This document shows positions 1 to 10,554 of a stretch of DNA of 64,000 nucleotides, in pieces. The stretch is taken from the NCBI GenBank assembly GCA_922989275.2, contig OV277866.1, positions 34,241,246 through 34,305,245 of the forward strand, given 5' to 3'. The position numbers and the translations under genes are program-made. Below the pieces are notes generated by a model. The model saw nothing but the letters and a program-made list of their open reading frames with translations. It ran no database searches and had not been told where the DNA came from. The stretch's first letter is position 1, and the number at the start of each line of letters is the position of its first letter. Origin of the DNA: Gari tellinella. Its lineage: Eukaryota; Mollusca; Bivalvia; Cardiida; Psammobiidae.

Positions 1-58
1 AGTCTCATTAGCAACACAAATATAGCATTACATAGGGATTGCCTAAGAAAGCGGATAA

Positions 59-534
59 CCCTTTCATGATCTAATTTATCGTGAGATGTTTTCCCCTTTA
101 CCGCGATATTGTCTGCTTCAATATTGTTGCTCAATATATTATTGTTATACAATACTATTGCAAAATCGTTTGAAATTAAATTCAATGCAGTATGAATGAA
201 TACAATTTAAAACGAGTGTCAAACAGTTCGGATCCTGCTCAAATGCCGCGTAACGCGTGTTTTGGCGTCAGTTACAGTGGAGAATCTGTTATTCTTTCCC
301 GTTTAAACGCAAACGTACGCAAACGCAAAACACTAAAACGTAGAAAAGAACAACTTTTAGACTATTCTGATAATTCATGTTTATCTTGGTGGCAAACAGT
401 TTGGAGCCTGATCAGACGCCGGGTTACCCGGCGTCTGATCTGGCTCCAAACTGTTTGCACTGCAAATAATAGTGTTAGCGTAAACGCGTTTATTGTGAAA
501 GAATAACGTTTGCTCCACTGTATAGTGAAGGCGT
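59..534 (+). mobile_element. Type B MITE interrupted by an A element
   Basis: The left end is ataaCCCTTTCATGATC and the right end is gtgaaggcgTTAA. The internal motif ATTGTCTGCTTCAATATTGTTG and a decayed GGATCCTG hairpin identify type B. An A element (275-520) sits in the right arm at a TA. Confidence 0.7.
275..520 (+). mobile_element. Type A MITE, 246 bp, intact
   Basis: Terminal repeats CAGTGGAGAATC / TTTGCTCCACTG with TA on both sides. The centre is a perfect hairpin, GGAGCCTGATCAGACGCC and its complement around GGGTTACCC. It has no coding capacity. It is inserted into a B element and is therefore younger than it. Confidence 0.9.
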
Positions 535-539
535 TAACT

Positions 540-820
540 CACTAAGATATTGCGTCTTGTAGCAGAGCAACAGCGGCGAATGTGCATTTTTTTTCCATTA
601 AACCTTGCTTAAAAGTTTTTGCGAAATCAATAGTTTCTATTGCAGTCAGTTTGTAGCCAAATCAGATCCGGAGTCTAATCAGTTTCTCAACTGTTTGCTA
701 CGTCTATATACATTGTAAAAACATCTTCATAGTTTTCAAGATGCTGCCATTGATCCACATTATTGAATTCGGTTTAGTTTCTTTTAAATGAGAAATGATA
801 ACGTACATTGTATTCCTCAT
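540..820. other. Intergenic; decayed hairpin remnant
   Basis: Nothing coding is seen. At about 645-700 there is a decayed cassette (cagtttgtagccaaatcag ... ctcaactgtttgct). Confidence 0.4.
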
Positions 821-824
821 TTAA

Positions 825-1087
825 CCCTTTACCCGAGTCTGTTTCTAGTAAAGAAAGTAGGTGACTACTTAAACGCAAACGAAACGCAAACGCAAAGTAC
901 TAAAACGTAGAACATTACAACTTTTGGACAGTTCTGATACTTCATGTTTATCTTGGTGGCAAACAGTTTTGAAACTGATCAGACGCCGGGTTACCCGGCG
1001 TCTGATCTGGATCTATACTGTTTGTAATGTAAATAATAGATTTAGCGTAAACGCGTTTATTGGGAAAGAATAACGTTTACTCCACTG
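825..1087 (+). mobile_element. C/A chimeric MITE
   Basis: It begins as a type C element (TTAA then CCCTTTACC, with GTAGGTGACTACTTAAA) and switches at about 869 to type A sequence (CGCAAACG onward). It continues through the A hairpin to a normal A end, TCCACTG plus TA. The switch point lies in a shared TTAAA. Confidence 0.65.
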
Positions 1088-1089
1088 TA

Positions 1090-1630
1090 GCAGACGAAGT
1101 TAAAATATAATTTTCCATAAATAACGCTTTTCATTCTCGGACACCTTGACGTATTTCAGCCATAAATGAAATTGTTTTTTTTCAAAGAATGGAATTCATT
1201 GCCAAAAAATTCTTGATATTTGCCACCGGTTTACAACCCGACCAGACGCCGAGTAATTGATTTCTTAAGTTCTGAGACAAATTTGAGAATAAAAGTAGTC
1301 GACTTGTTTAAGATTTCTTTCATTGTGAATGAATTGAATTTCCCAGTCCCTGCGGGGAAATTTCCCGTTGTGTGTAACTGGGACCGGTTTAGGAGCCACC
1401 CACAATCATTACATGTGTAATTAGGTTACACTATCTCACGCAACCACTTCACTCCCACTGCCATTGCGTTACCTGGCTTAACTTGTCGTCTGCTTTCATG
1501 TCTCAAATTTATAAATTACATCTTTTGACTAAAGACATATTGAACTGAGAATCAAAAACGCGGCGTCTGATCAAGGTTCAAATTGTTTGCAAATAGACGT
1601 TGTACTCGCGGAAAAGACAATGGAGGAGTT
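1090..1630. other. Intergenic; hairpin fragments only
   Basis: Fragments of the hairpin cassette occur at about 1220-1260 and 1558-1600 (CGGCGTCTGATCAAGG, TTGTTTGCAAA). No gene is seen. Confidence 0.4.
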
Positions 1631-1633
1631 TAA

Positions 1634-2111
1634 CGCTTTGACTCTTAATGACGTCATGAAGCGTATTTGCAAACATTTTTGATTCTGATCAGACACCGCG
1701 TAACGATCAAAATAATTTGCTACTTGTTTTTGAATAACGTCAGTTATACTGCCTTAAATCTAACTCTGAAACGATATTGCAGACAACAATATCGAAGCAG
1801 ATGACAGTATTGCAGTGAAGGGATACACTGGAGAATCTGTTATTCTTTCCCGTTTAAACGCAAACGTACGCAAACGCAAAGCACTAAAACGTAGAAAAGA
1901 ACAACTTTTGGACAATTCTGATAATTCTTGTTTATCTTGGTGGCAAACAGTTTGGATCCTGATCAGACACCGGGTTACCCGGCGTCTGATCTGGCTCCAA
2001 ACCGTTTGCACTGCAAATACTAGTTTTAGCGTAAACGCGTTTATTGGGAAAGAATAACATATTCTCCACTGTAAGGGATAAACACATCACGATAATTTAA
2101 TCACGAAAGGG
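1634..2111 (-). mobile_element. Type B MITE containing an A element
   Basis: TTAA at 1630-1633 and again at 2112-2115. Internal ATTGCAGACAACAATATCGAAGCAG is the reverse of the B motif. An A element occupies 1826-2071 at a TA that matches the insertion site in the B copy at 61879-62363. Confidence 0.75.
1826..2071 (+). mobile_element. Type A MITE, 246 bp
   Basis: TA-flanked, with ends CACTGGAGAATC / ATTCTCCACTG. The central hairpin is near perfect (GATCAGACACC GGGTTACCC). Confidence 0.9.
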
Positions 2112-2177
2112 TTAACACAGTACATCCTGACTCTGTAGAATAGGAATTCAGCAATATCATTCTATTGTGCCTGACTA

Positions 2178-2423
2178 CAGTGGAGAATCTGTTATTCTTT
2201 CCCAATAAACGCGTTTACGCTAAAACTATTATTTGCAGTGCAAACAGTTTGGAGCCAGATCAGACGCCGGGTAACCCGGCGTCTGATCAGGCTCCAAACT
2301 GTTTGCCACCAAGATAAACAAGAATTATCAGAATTGTCCAAAAGTTGTTCTTTTCTACGATTTAGTGTTTTGCGTTTGCGTACGTTTGCGTTTAAACGGG
2401 AAAGAATAACAGATTCTCCACTG
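2178..2423 (-). mobile_element. Type A MITE, 246 bp
   Basis: TA-flanked, perfect CAGTGGAGAATCTGTTATTC terminal repeats and an intact central hairpin. Confidence 0.92.
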
Positions 2424-2433
2424 TAGAACTGGT

Positions 2434-2726
2434 ACAGTGGGGAAAACGTTAACGTTTCCCAATAAATGCGTCTGTGCTTAAATGACTGAAGTGGAAAATA
2501 AATAATTATTTTCCGTTTAAACGCAAACGAAACGCAAAACATTTAAATATCCAAAATGACACTTTTTCGACTATTCTGACTTTTCATTTTTATCTGAGTG
2601 GCAAACAGTTTGGAGCCTGATCAGTCGCCGGGTAACCCGGCGTCTGACCAGGCTCAAAACTGTTTGCACTGGAAATAATAGTTTTAGCATAAACGCGTTT
2701 ATTGGCAAAGAATAACGTGTTCTATT
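2434..2726 (+). mobile_element. Decayed type A remnants
   Basis: An A left end (CAGTGGGGAAAACG) is followed at about 2508 by a second A segment running through the hairpin (GGAGCCTGATCAGTCGCC) to a damaged right end. The next A copy begins immediately after. Confidence 0.55.
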
Positions 2727-2727
2727 A

Positions 2728-2973
2728 CAGTGGAGAATCTGTTATTCTTTCCCAATAAACGCGTTTACGCTAAAACTATTATTTGCAGTGCAAACAGTTT
2801 GGAACCAGATCAGACGCCGGGTTACCCGGCGTCTGATCAGGCTCCTAACTGTTTGCCGCCAAGATAAACAAGAATTGTCAGAATTGTCCAACAGTTGTTC
2901 TTTTCTACGTTTTAGTGTTTTGCGTTTGCGTACGTTTGCGTTTAAACGGGAAAGAATAACATATTCTCCACTG
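2728..2973 (-). mobile_element. Type A MITE, 246 bp
   Basis: TA-flanked. The terminal repeats are near perfect and the hairpin is intact around GGGTTACCC. Confidence 0.92.
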
Positions 2974-2989
2974 TATGTATGTTCATTGC

Positions 2990-3160
2990 ACTTTAGGACC
3001 AAATCAGACGGCGGATGAGCTTACGCCTGATCAGTCTCCAAACTGTTTGTCAGACAGAAACAATAACGGTCAGAAATTAAAAAAATACTAATACTGTCTA
3101 CATTTCATTTTACTGCGTTTCTTTTACATCTAAACGGAAAAGAATACGTCATATACACTG
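2990..3160 (-). mobile_element. Decayed type A MITE
   Basis: A broken hairpin (ATCAGACGGCGG ... GATCAGTCTCCAAACTGTTTG) is followed by an A-type end, AACGGAAAAGAATACGTC ... CACTGTA. Confidence 0.5.
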
Positions 3161-3164
3161 TATT

Positions 3165-3400
3165 ACCAGCCACCCACCATCCTTAATTAGGTTAGAATAC
3201 GGCATTGCCTAATTTAAACCATAAAATACGCATTATATTATATATGGCATTGGCTCGCCTTGAGCAGATATAGTGCTGTGACGAAATATATGAATAATTA
3301 AAATCTCTATGAAATGGCTTACGTAGAGAATACATAAATGATGAGGTCATGAAAGATTATTCAGACAACTTCTCATGTTATTTCGTGAAAGTCGTTCTAC
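3165..3400. other. Intergenic, AT-rich
   Basis: I see no gene, repeat or structure that can be supported here. Confidence 0.4.
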
Positions 3401-3405
3401 TCAAA

Positions 3406-3644
3406 CCCTTTCATGATTAAAGTATTCGGGAGAATTTTACCCCCTCGCCGCTTTATTGTCGTCTGCTTCAGTATTGTTGTCTGCGAGACAAGTTTCAAAG
3501 TTAGAATTTAAGTTGTACGACTAAATGAATATGGATAAGAATGTCAAACAAATAGGGTCCTGACTAGACGCCGCGTTTTGCGACTTCTGATCAGGACCAA
3601 ACTGTTTACAGAGGCGCTTTTAGGCGTCATTGAGAGGGAAAGGG
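3406..3644 (+). mobile_element. Type B MITE, 239 bp
   Basis: It runs from CCCTTTCATGATT to GAGAGGGAAAGGG, with the internal TTGTCGTCTGCTTCAGTATTG motif and a GGTCCTGACTAGACGCC hairpin. The TTAA flanks have decayed. Confidence 0.7.
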
Positions 3645-3654
3645 TAAGAATTGT

Positions 3655-3925
3655 TAGTTTTACTCTAAATTGGTATGTCCCTGTCTTTTTGTCTCTCTTT
3701 GTGTTCTATATGTATATCTGTATGTCTCTCATTATCTGTCTATCTTTTTTGACTGCCGATCTCTCTTTATATTTGCCTCCATGTCTCTCTAGCTCCCTAT
3801 TACTGTGTTTGTATATCCCTAGTTTTCTACAGCTCTGTCACTATACATCCCTTTTTTCGTTATTTTTTCTAGCAACAAAATATAATCTGATTTTATATTG
3901 TTGTCTCAGCCTGTCGACTATTGTG
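3655..3925. repeat. Pyrimidine-rich low-complexity tract
   Basis: Irregular runs of CT, CTTT and TCTCTCTAT. The 117-residue open frame over it is a composition artefact, being almost all L, S, F and Y. Confidence 0.6.
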
Positions 3926-3974
3926 TTTTAAATTCCGATGTCAGAAAGTACGAATGACTGTGTAACTATACGAA

Positions 3975-4369
3975 TGTCACAGAGATTGGATCGTGATGAG
4001 ACGCCTCATTACACGGCGTCTATATAATCAGGATCCAAATATTTGACAAAGAAGACCTTAGTCGACCGAAGTACGGTAGAGTAGACTCTAGTTTATATGG
4101 ATATAATAGTGAATCACCGTTTCCATCCTTATTCAGAGGACAACACGTTATTCTTTCTCAATAAAGGCGTTTGTGCGAAACGACCATGTCCAATCCAAAC
4201 AGTTCGGATCCAACCGAACGCGGGGTTACGCGGCGTCTGATCTTGCTCCAAACCGTTTGCATATCGGTTAAAAAGAATATAAAAAAAACGTTTTTATTTT
4301 CTCGTTTTATTGTTTAACGTTTGCGTTTCGTTTCGTTTAAACGTGAAAAAATAACATATTTCACTTTGT
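3975..4369 (-). mobile_element. B-like hairpin fragment and decayed A element
   Basis: A hairpin fragment (GGATCGTGATGAGACGCC ... GGATCCAAA) lies at about 3985-4050. A decayed A copy from about 4135 ends CGTTTAAACGTGAAAAAATA ... CACTTTGTA. Confidence 0.45.
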
Positions 4370-4379
4370 ATAGGGTCTA

Positions 4380-4628
4380 CAGTGGAGAAAACGTTATTCT
4401 TTCCCAATAAACGCGTTTACGCTAAAAACTATTATTTGCAGTGCAAACAGTTTGGAGCCAGATCAGACGCCGGGTAACCCGGCGTCTGATCAGGCTCTTA
4501 ACCGTTTGACATCAAGATAAACATGAATTATCAGAATTGTCAAAATGGTGTACTTTTCTACGTTTTAGTGTTTTGCGTTTTGCGTTTCGTTTCGTTTAAA
4601 CGTGAACAAAATAACATATTTCACTTTG
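4380..4628 (-). mobile_element. Type A MITE, 249 bp
   Basis: Intact left end CAGTGGAGAAAACG with TA and an intact hairpin. The right end (CGTTTCGTTTCGTTTAAACG ... TCACTTTG) differs from other A copies but matches the right end of the neighbouring decayed copy at 4320-4369. Confidence 0.8.
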
Positions 4629-4779
4629 TATAAGGTCTATCATTGTAGCATGAATGATAACGATCTTTCTTGTTTGTCATGTAGACTAATTCATTCCCTC
4701 TTTACCATCTCGTGCTGCAAATTCGCCGTCATTCATCAAGGTTATTCCATCATACCAGACCAATCGCTCATTAGCTTAA

Positions 4780-4986
4780 CCCTTATCCTGCGGTGATGTC
4801 GTCTGCTTCGAAATTGTCGTCTGCTAAGTTTGTTAAATTTAGACTTATATACATTTTTTAAGTAAAGAAACCTAAAGAAGAGTGTCAAACAGTTTAGATC
4901 AAGATCAGACACCGCATTAGGCGGTGTCTGATCTGGATCTAAACTGTTTGCAAACATCAATAAAGTCGCGACCAGCAGGCAAAGGG
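4780..4986 (+). mobile_element. Type I MITE, 207 bp, TTAA duplication
   Basis: TTAA at 4776-4779 and 4987-4990; ends CCCTTATCCTG / GGCAAAGGG. The centre is the hairpin TTTAGATCAAGATCAGACACC with its complement inside the AAACAG/CTGTTTG frame. Confidence 0.75.
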
Positions 4987-4997
4987 TTAACTGTTAA

Positions 4998-5190
4998 CCC
5001 TTATCGTGCTGAATTGTCGTCTGCTACAAATATATCGTCTGAAAAAGAATAATCGTTTTTTTTTTAATAATATCATGTTTACCCTAAAGCAAAATTTGAA
5101 TGTGATTCTGAAACATTTGAATTCAGGTATAACGCCACGAAAAGCGGCGTCTGACCTGGATATTAAAACTGTTAGCTAATGTAGGTTAAG
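4998..5190 (+). mobile_element. Type I MITE fragment
   Basis: Starts TTAA then CCCTTATCGTG only 11 bp after the previous copy. It runs through TTGTCGTCTGC and a decayed hairpin (CGGCGTCTGACCTGG), with the right end lost. Confidence 0.5.
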
Positions 5191-5276
5191 TCGAATTTAG
5201 TGCAGTTAGGGTCTCTATGTTGCTTAATTGTCGTTTGAAAACTATTTCGTCTGCATCGATCCTATGGATTGATATA

Positions 5277-5644
5277 CAGTGCTCCCACTCTTCAACGACA
5301 CACAATGGGAGACACATATTGTGTGTGTTGTTCTGAGGGAGTCGTTATAGAGAGGGAACATTAAGACTTGACTTACATTTGCAAATAGCTTGAATTGAGA
5401 CCAGACGCCGCGTAACGCAACGTCGGATCTGGAAGCAAGCTGTTTGTCACTCGTTATTATATTTTTCTATCAAAATGTCCACTTTTCAGTAATTTTGAGA
5501 AAAAACAGCAGACAGCAATTTTATGCAAACGGTACGTAACAGTAAAAGCGTTAAACATAATTATTTTGTTTGAGAACATCCGTAAGGGTCGTTGTAAGGA
5601 GGGATTCGTTGTTCGGAGGACCCTTGTAGTGAGGGAGCACCATA
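5277..5644 (+). mobile_element. Type D MITE
   Basis: Begins TA then CAGTGCTCCCACTC. It contains GAGGGAGTCGTTATAGAGAG, a GAATTGAGACCAGACGCC hairpin, the AACAGCAGACAGCAATTTT motif and the right-end GTTGTAAGGAGGGATTCG ... GAGGGAGCAC. Confidence 0.7.
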
Positions 5645-5717
5645 TCTGCAATTTCTTTCGGAACAGATTCATCCAAAGCATGGCAAAAGTTATTGTTTCG
5701 CCACTGACAGGAATATG

Positions 5718-5990
5718 ACTAATACAATGCCCCTCCCTACAAAAGGCTTTCTCTACAAGGACTCCCTTTAAACAACAACGCTCGCCGTTTTTCCAATTGA
5801 ACAAGACAATTATTTCTAACGCTTTTGCTGCTGCAATATCGTCTGCTTATAATTGTCATTTGCTGCTTTTTCCGAAAGTTACATATAAGTGGACATGTGG
5901 ACAGAAGATATATAATGACGAGTGACAAACATCTTGATTCCATTTCCGAGGCGTCTCATCTGGATTCAACATGTTTGCAAACGTTTACAA
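5718..5990 (-). mobile_element. Type D MITE fragment, opposite orientation
   Basis: CCCCTCCCTACAAAAGGC through AACAAGACAATTATTTCTAA and CAATATCGTCTGC to a decayed hairpin (CATCTTGATTCC ... GGATTCAACATG). The far end is missing. Confidence 0.6.
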
Positions 5991-7000
5991 GTCAAGTCAT
6001 AATTTTTAATAAAAGTAGATATGTTTTCATGAAATTGTCAATGATCCTGTTTCAATGAAAGTAATTAATTGAAAAGTAATCAACAAACAAATCATCCTAA
6101 GAATTCTAAAATACTGCACCTTAAAATCATAATTGTTCACTGTTTTTTTGCGCTTGTTTGTGTGTGTTCTTGGTAGAGAATAACATAGCCAACTACAGTA
6201 TGCTATATCTTGAAACAAATCATATTGGATAGTGCGACATAATGATTATGTTAACGGGTTTTCCGATTACTTTCATGTGCATGTACATTTAATACGTTCG
6301 TTTAAAAATATACAGGCTTCTTTATTATGGTAATACAGTTATGAGATAATTAATATTCCAAAAGTGATAAAGGATTGACGAAATGAGCTGTCATGAACAG
6401 AAATTAATTCCTTTCAATTTTGTTCAGGCGGCGATGCATTGCCTGTCTGGTGGATCTTGATTGCGGGGATTGTTCATGATCGCTTTGTAGCAAGTTGCCT
6501 ATGGGTGTGTTGTATTATTCTTGGATATCTTATTTCAGAACAGAATTGCCTTCATATAAGAAATGAACTGATTTACTCGACATTTAAGCAAATTTACCGA
6601 AAGGAAACGATTAGCAAGTTACATCAAATGCGCTATTATGTAGTTGTTTGTTTTTGATTCTTCTCACTGTATGTACATGTACTAAAACATGTATATTACG
6701 TCATGTGAAGTAGACTTTTACTGACAACCCCTGTCTGAAAAGCTGTATAAAATCTGGTATAATAACAATAGTTACAGGCAAAGCGTGTTAAAGAAGAGCC
6801 GAAAAATTGTCATGGTACATATTCGCGACTGTATAAATTGGAACACATTGTGTAAATAAAGGACTAAACCAGAGGCCTAACATGGCGAACATGTATTTAT
6901 GGTGTTATGTTTTTATACAGGTTCCCGCTTTAGTACATGTATGATGATAGCAAAGCAAAAACGTTCCTGTTTACTTCAACAACTTACTCTCACATTGCTT
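5991..7000. other. Intergenic; possible exon remnant at 6429-6500
   Basis: Mostly featureless. After a good acceptor-like tract (tttcaattttgttcag, ending 6428) an open frame reads LPVWWILIAGIV, resembling the start of an integrin-alpha type membrane helix, and then loses resemblance. Too weak to call a gene. At about 6700-6770 TCATGTGAAG ... GACAACCCCTGTCTGAAAAG resembles the tail at 18405-18470. Confidence 0.25.
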
Positions 7001-7003
7001 TAA

Positions 7004-7221
7004 CCCATTTGTGCCCACGATCCCATATATGGGACATAGGCAAACATTGTAGACTCTGATCAGCCGCCGCATTATGCGGCGTCTGATCAGAGTCTACACT
7101 GTTTGCTAATAGGAATTTCAATGTAAAAAAACTGAAAATGAACATTTTGACCAGACATCCCTTTGATAAAAAATGGAATAATCTGATATATACATGGAAG
7201 AATACACTGGGTATAAATAAG
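7004..7221 (+). mobile_element. Type E MITE, about 218 bp
   Basis: Starts ttTAA CCCATTTGTGCCCACG with the palindrome ATCCCATATATGGGA. The hairpin is GTAGACTCTGATCAGCCGCC / GGCGTCTGATCAGAGTCTAC within CAAACA...CTGTTTG. A TTAA follows at 7222-7225. Confidence 0.7.
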
Positions 7222-7299
7222 TTAAGCAATCATCTTCATAAACAATTGCAAACAAGCCATGCTTTAAGTGGTCACACTATTTGTCACTTTTCTGTGTTT

Positions 7300-7480
7300 C
7301 GTTTGTTACTACTTTTACCACCATTACTACTAAAGCTATACCTACATGTACCACTAATACTGGTAGTACTACGTGTAGCTCAACATTACTACTATTACTG
7401 TTTCGCACATCTTCAACACCATGACAAAACAATAATATTGTAGTAACTTCTTCAACAACAGATCTTCTACTATTACTAAT
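7300..7480. repeat. Degenerate TAC/CTA triplet repeat
   Basis: Interrupted runs of TACTAC and CTACTATTA. The overlapping open frame is an artefact of triplet periodicity. Confidence 0.5.
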
Positions 7481-7484
7481 GGAA

Positions 7485-8028
7485 ATCGATCATCAATCAA
7501 AATATTTTGCGAGGTCTTGCAAAAAAGACATTATGTTCATCAACATATCAATTTACAACACATGGGAATTACCATACAAATGATATCTATTAACCCTTGT
7601 ACTACCACATGTTATTTCTGTTTTTACTGTTTCGCTGCCATATTTTGTCTGATTCAACAAAGCCGTCTGTATTACGGTTTCCAAAAAGGTTTTAATGCTA
7701 AATTATTATTCATGTAATGAAAGGAGACAAACGAAGCTGTATGTAAGATCGACATAAAGCTGCGTTTTACGATGAAATGGTTACATCATTTGGTTCTGGG
7801 ATGAAACACACCCTAATGATGCTGCACGAGTGTCGTTCGATTGAATATTAACTTACTTCGGTCAAGGATAAATTAGTAATGTTGTTATTGACAGATGTGT
7901 TACGTCTATTTTGAGTTGACCCCGAACACTGTATTGAATTTTTATCTAAGATAATATTGTAATAACTCTTTCTCTAATAGCAATTGTGATGTGAGCATCG
8001 GTGGTGTATTGAGGAGTGACTATGGTCG
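7485..8028. other. Intergenic
   Basis: No gene or identifiable repeat is seen. Confidence 0.35.
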
Positions 8029-8032
8029 TTAA

Positions 8033-8205
8033 CCCTTTTTTGCAAAATCAATCGTGAGATTTCTACCGCTCCACCGTTTCATTGTGGTCTGCTTCAATTT
8101 TTTGTTTGTAAGACCGTTTCAAAGTAAGCTTCATTGTAGTATGGCTGAAATATATCTATACGAGTGTCCAATACTTTGAAACCTAATCAGACGCCGCGTT
8201 CACGT
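8033..8205 (+). mobile_element. Type B MITE, right end missing
   Basis: TTAA then CCCTTTTTTGC, with TTGTGGTCTGCTTCAATTTT and a hairpin half (GAAACCTAATCAGACGCCGC). It stops at about 8205. Confidence 0.6.
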
Positions 8206-8329
8206 TGGCAGTTAAAGATTTAAAGGTTATGGACATTTTGGTCATTTGATTACTTACGATTTTACGTGACTTTAGAAGTATTTGACGACGCACAGCTAAT
8301 AAACGGACATCCTTAAAATTATTACAGGT

Positions 8330-8400
8330 AATAATCAGCCACTTGGTAGAGCTTCTGCACCGACATTCCGCAAGCTAGCTTGAAGGTCGATGACTCTACC
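8330..8400 (+). repeat. Possible tRNA-derived SINE head fragment
   Basis: GCCACTTGGTAGAGC resembles an internal Pol III A box, and GAAGGTCGATGACTC about 40 bp later resembles a B box. No tail or flanking duplication could be identified. Speculative. Confidence 0.2.
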
Positions 8401-8412
8401 AAGTTGCTTATA

Positions 8413-8759
8413 CAGCGTTCCCTCTCTACAACGACACCCATTGGGAGACAACAAATATGTGCGTTGTTCGGAGGGAGTCGTTATAGGGAGGGAACTTGGT
8501 TAACATTTGCAAACAGCTCGAATCCAGATCAGACGCCGCGTTACGCGGCGTCTGATCTTGATTCAAGCTGTTTGTCATTTGTCATTATGTTTTTTCATGT
8601 CAAAATGTCAATTATGTAAGAAAAACAGCAGACAACAATTTGAGGTAGATGATAAAGTATTAGTGCAAGCATAAAACATAATTTTCGTGGGAACAGCGAT
8701 GAATGTCGTTGTAAGGAGGGAGTCGTTGTAAGGAGGGCCGTTGTAGAGAGGGAACGCTG
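8413..8759 (+). mobile_element. Type D MITE, 347 bp, intact
   Basis: TA-flanked, CAGCGTTCCCTCTCTACAAC / GAGAGGGAACGCTG. The central hairpin GAATCCAGATCAGACGCC around GCGTTACGC is perfect. The CAG-starting ends with TA duplication resemble Tc1/pogo-type elements (inference). Confidence 0.85.
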
Positions 8760-8930
8760 TACATATTGGTATTAACGCTTTTCTAGATGTCATTCTTTAC
8801 AATTAGCGGGTTTCAGCTAAAACAGATATGTCATTCTGAACTGTTTGACCATTAGATACATGTAAAATCGTCACATTTAAAAGGCTGTCATTCTCTACAA
8901 TTTACTGCATTTGTTTGTCTTTAGTTAAGA

Positions 8931-9077
8931 TTTCCCTACTGTACGTCCTTGTTTGTTCCGTATCATGGTATGCAATGTTTGAAAGAAGCTAATCTTGCCC
9001 AACAAATGTTTTGAACAGGAAGTAGGAGTTTTAGCGTAATCGCGTTTATTGGGAAACAATAAAATATTCTCCACTGA
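8931..9077 (+). mobile_element. Type A right-end fragment
   Basis: TTTTAGCGTAATCGCGTTTA ... GGGAAACAATAAAATATTCTCCACTG at 9026-9077 is the right end of an A element. The left part is not recognisable. Confidence 0.5.
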
Positions 9078-9208
9078 ACAGCAAGACGACAACTTGTAAC
9101 AAAAGTATATCCCTACAGGGAGATACTCTGGTGAAAACGTTATTATTTACCGATAAAACCAAACAAAATGCAATGCAGTATACTGTAGAAAAAACAGGTA
9201 AATTGAAA

Positions 9209-9425
9209 TGAGCAGTGCCATGACAAAACCAGCCTTATTGCATTGCATCATTGTACAGAACAAACACCGTTGTCATCAAAAGCATTGTATCTGCGTTTGG
9301 TCAATACTGTTAAAATGCCTTATATAATACAGCTACATAATATGCTTTATATGCACGAGGGTGTGAAACATTGAAGGTCAAGACCTACCGCAATGCAAAA
9401 GCAGGTTTTCTCATGACGAAGCTCA
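9209..9425 (+). mobile_element. Type K MITE
   Basis: Inverted ends TGAGCAGTGCCATGACAAAACC and GGTTTTCTCATGACGAAGCTCA with TTGCATTGCA / CCGCAATGCAAAA inside. The hairpin is decayed (TGAAGGTCAAGACCTACC). Confidence 0.6.
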
Positions 9426-9429
9426 AATG

Positions 9430-9580
9430 TTTGTTTTTAATTTTTAGTGGCAAATAGTTTATAAAATGACAAGAAGTAATCTTATTCAGCGTCTGATCTT
9501 CGCCAAACAATTTGAAACGGAAATATTAATTTGAACGCATTGGCATTTACTTGACAAGAATAAAATATTCTTCAATGTGG
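9430..9580 (+). mobile_element. Decayed type A MITE
   Basis: AGTGGCAAATAGTTTATAA ... CAGCGTCTGATCTTCGCC and an A-like end, TTGACAAGAATAAAATATTC. Confidence 0.4.
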
Positions 9581-9599
9581 AAAAATATATATGTAGTTG

Positions 9600-10550
9600 T
9601 GACGGGATTAGTTTAGTTTAAACATATTTTATTTCAATATATACAAACAAATGGGATTGGGCCACAAGTTCTTACAACATTAGATTCGGCCCTTCCCCTT
9701 GTGTTTAAACATTCAAAGTAGTGTAACAATGGCTGCAAACATATTATCTCTAAGTTTTTAATAACAGTCAGAATAAGTGGATAGTAAGTAAGGACAGAGA
9801 AAGGAAGAGGAGATAAAGGAAGAAGAAGGAAAAGAAAAACAAATGCATATTAATAAATTTCTTGCGGTTTGGCAATATTGGATTATCCAACAAAGCAGCA
9901 GAAAAGTGCAATGAGTCGTGCATTATGCGACAATTCGAAAGACGTCAAAGGAGCTTGATAGAAGGGCGTAATTCGATGCAGATAAAAACAATGCAGAATT
10001 ACTTTAATTGACGTGTATGCGTTATTTGATGTCAGACATCAACAAACCACTTCATTTTTTAAGCCCAAGACCGGTTGTGCAATGCCAATTCAATACATGT
10101 ACATACATAATTGTCATCAACACATAGTTTTAGTCATTATATATCATAAATAAATACAGAGGAAATATTAGTGTAATTCACTTGTTGATTTTGTATAGCT
10201 CACATTTACAAATGAAATATAAGACAGTATAACTTTGAACACATAGTTAATCTAACAAAAAAGAAACAAAAAACAAAAAAACCCGAGATTTCGTAAGCTA
10301 CTTAATTAACTGTGAAACGCTTTGTGTCTTTGATATATCTATGTACAGTTTCAGCAATAACAATATTTTCATCACGAGTTAAGTTGTCATCCCCACACAG
10401 TAATAATTGACGGGATTAAAATCGTGAAATACACTACTTTCTTTCATGCATCAGGCAACATAAATCAATTCACCCCGGTTCGTCAATCAGCTAAATGGGC
10501 AAAACATTATATCTCCATTCTTGAAAGTGTTCATTGTGTTGGTAAATCCA
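9600..10550. other. Intergenic, AT-rich; possible old transposon tail
   Basis: No gene is recognised. GACGGGATTA occurs at both edges (9602 and 10411). On the minus strand an AATAAA lies near 9633. A purine-rich tract is at 9790-9840. Confidence 0.3.
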
Positions 10551-10554
10551 TAAT

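Noticed and set aside
2192..2542. Frames of about 60-130 residues recurring on both strands over A elements
   Set aside because: They exist on both strands of the same inverted-repeat DNA, track MITE boundaries and show no codon-level constraint.
3578..3931. 117-residue hydrophobic frame resembling a membrane protein
   Set aside because: It lies in a pyrimidine-rich low-complexity tract and starts inside a B MITE hairpin.
8330..8400. tRNA gene
   Set aside because: A- and B-box-like strings are present but no cloverleaf can be formed; listed only as a weak SINE-like fragment.
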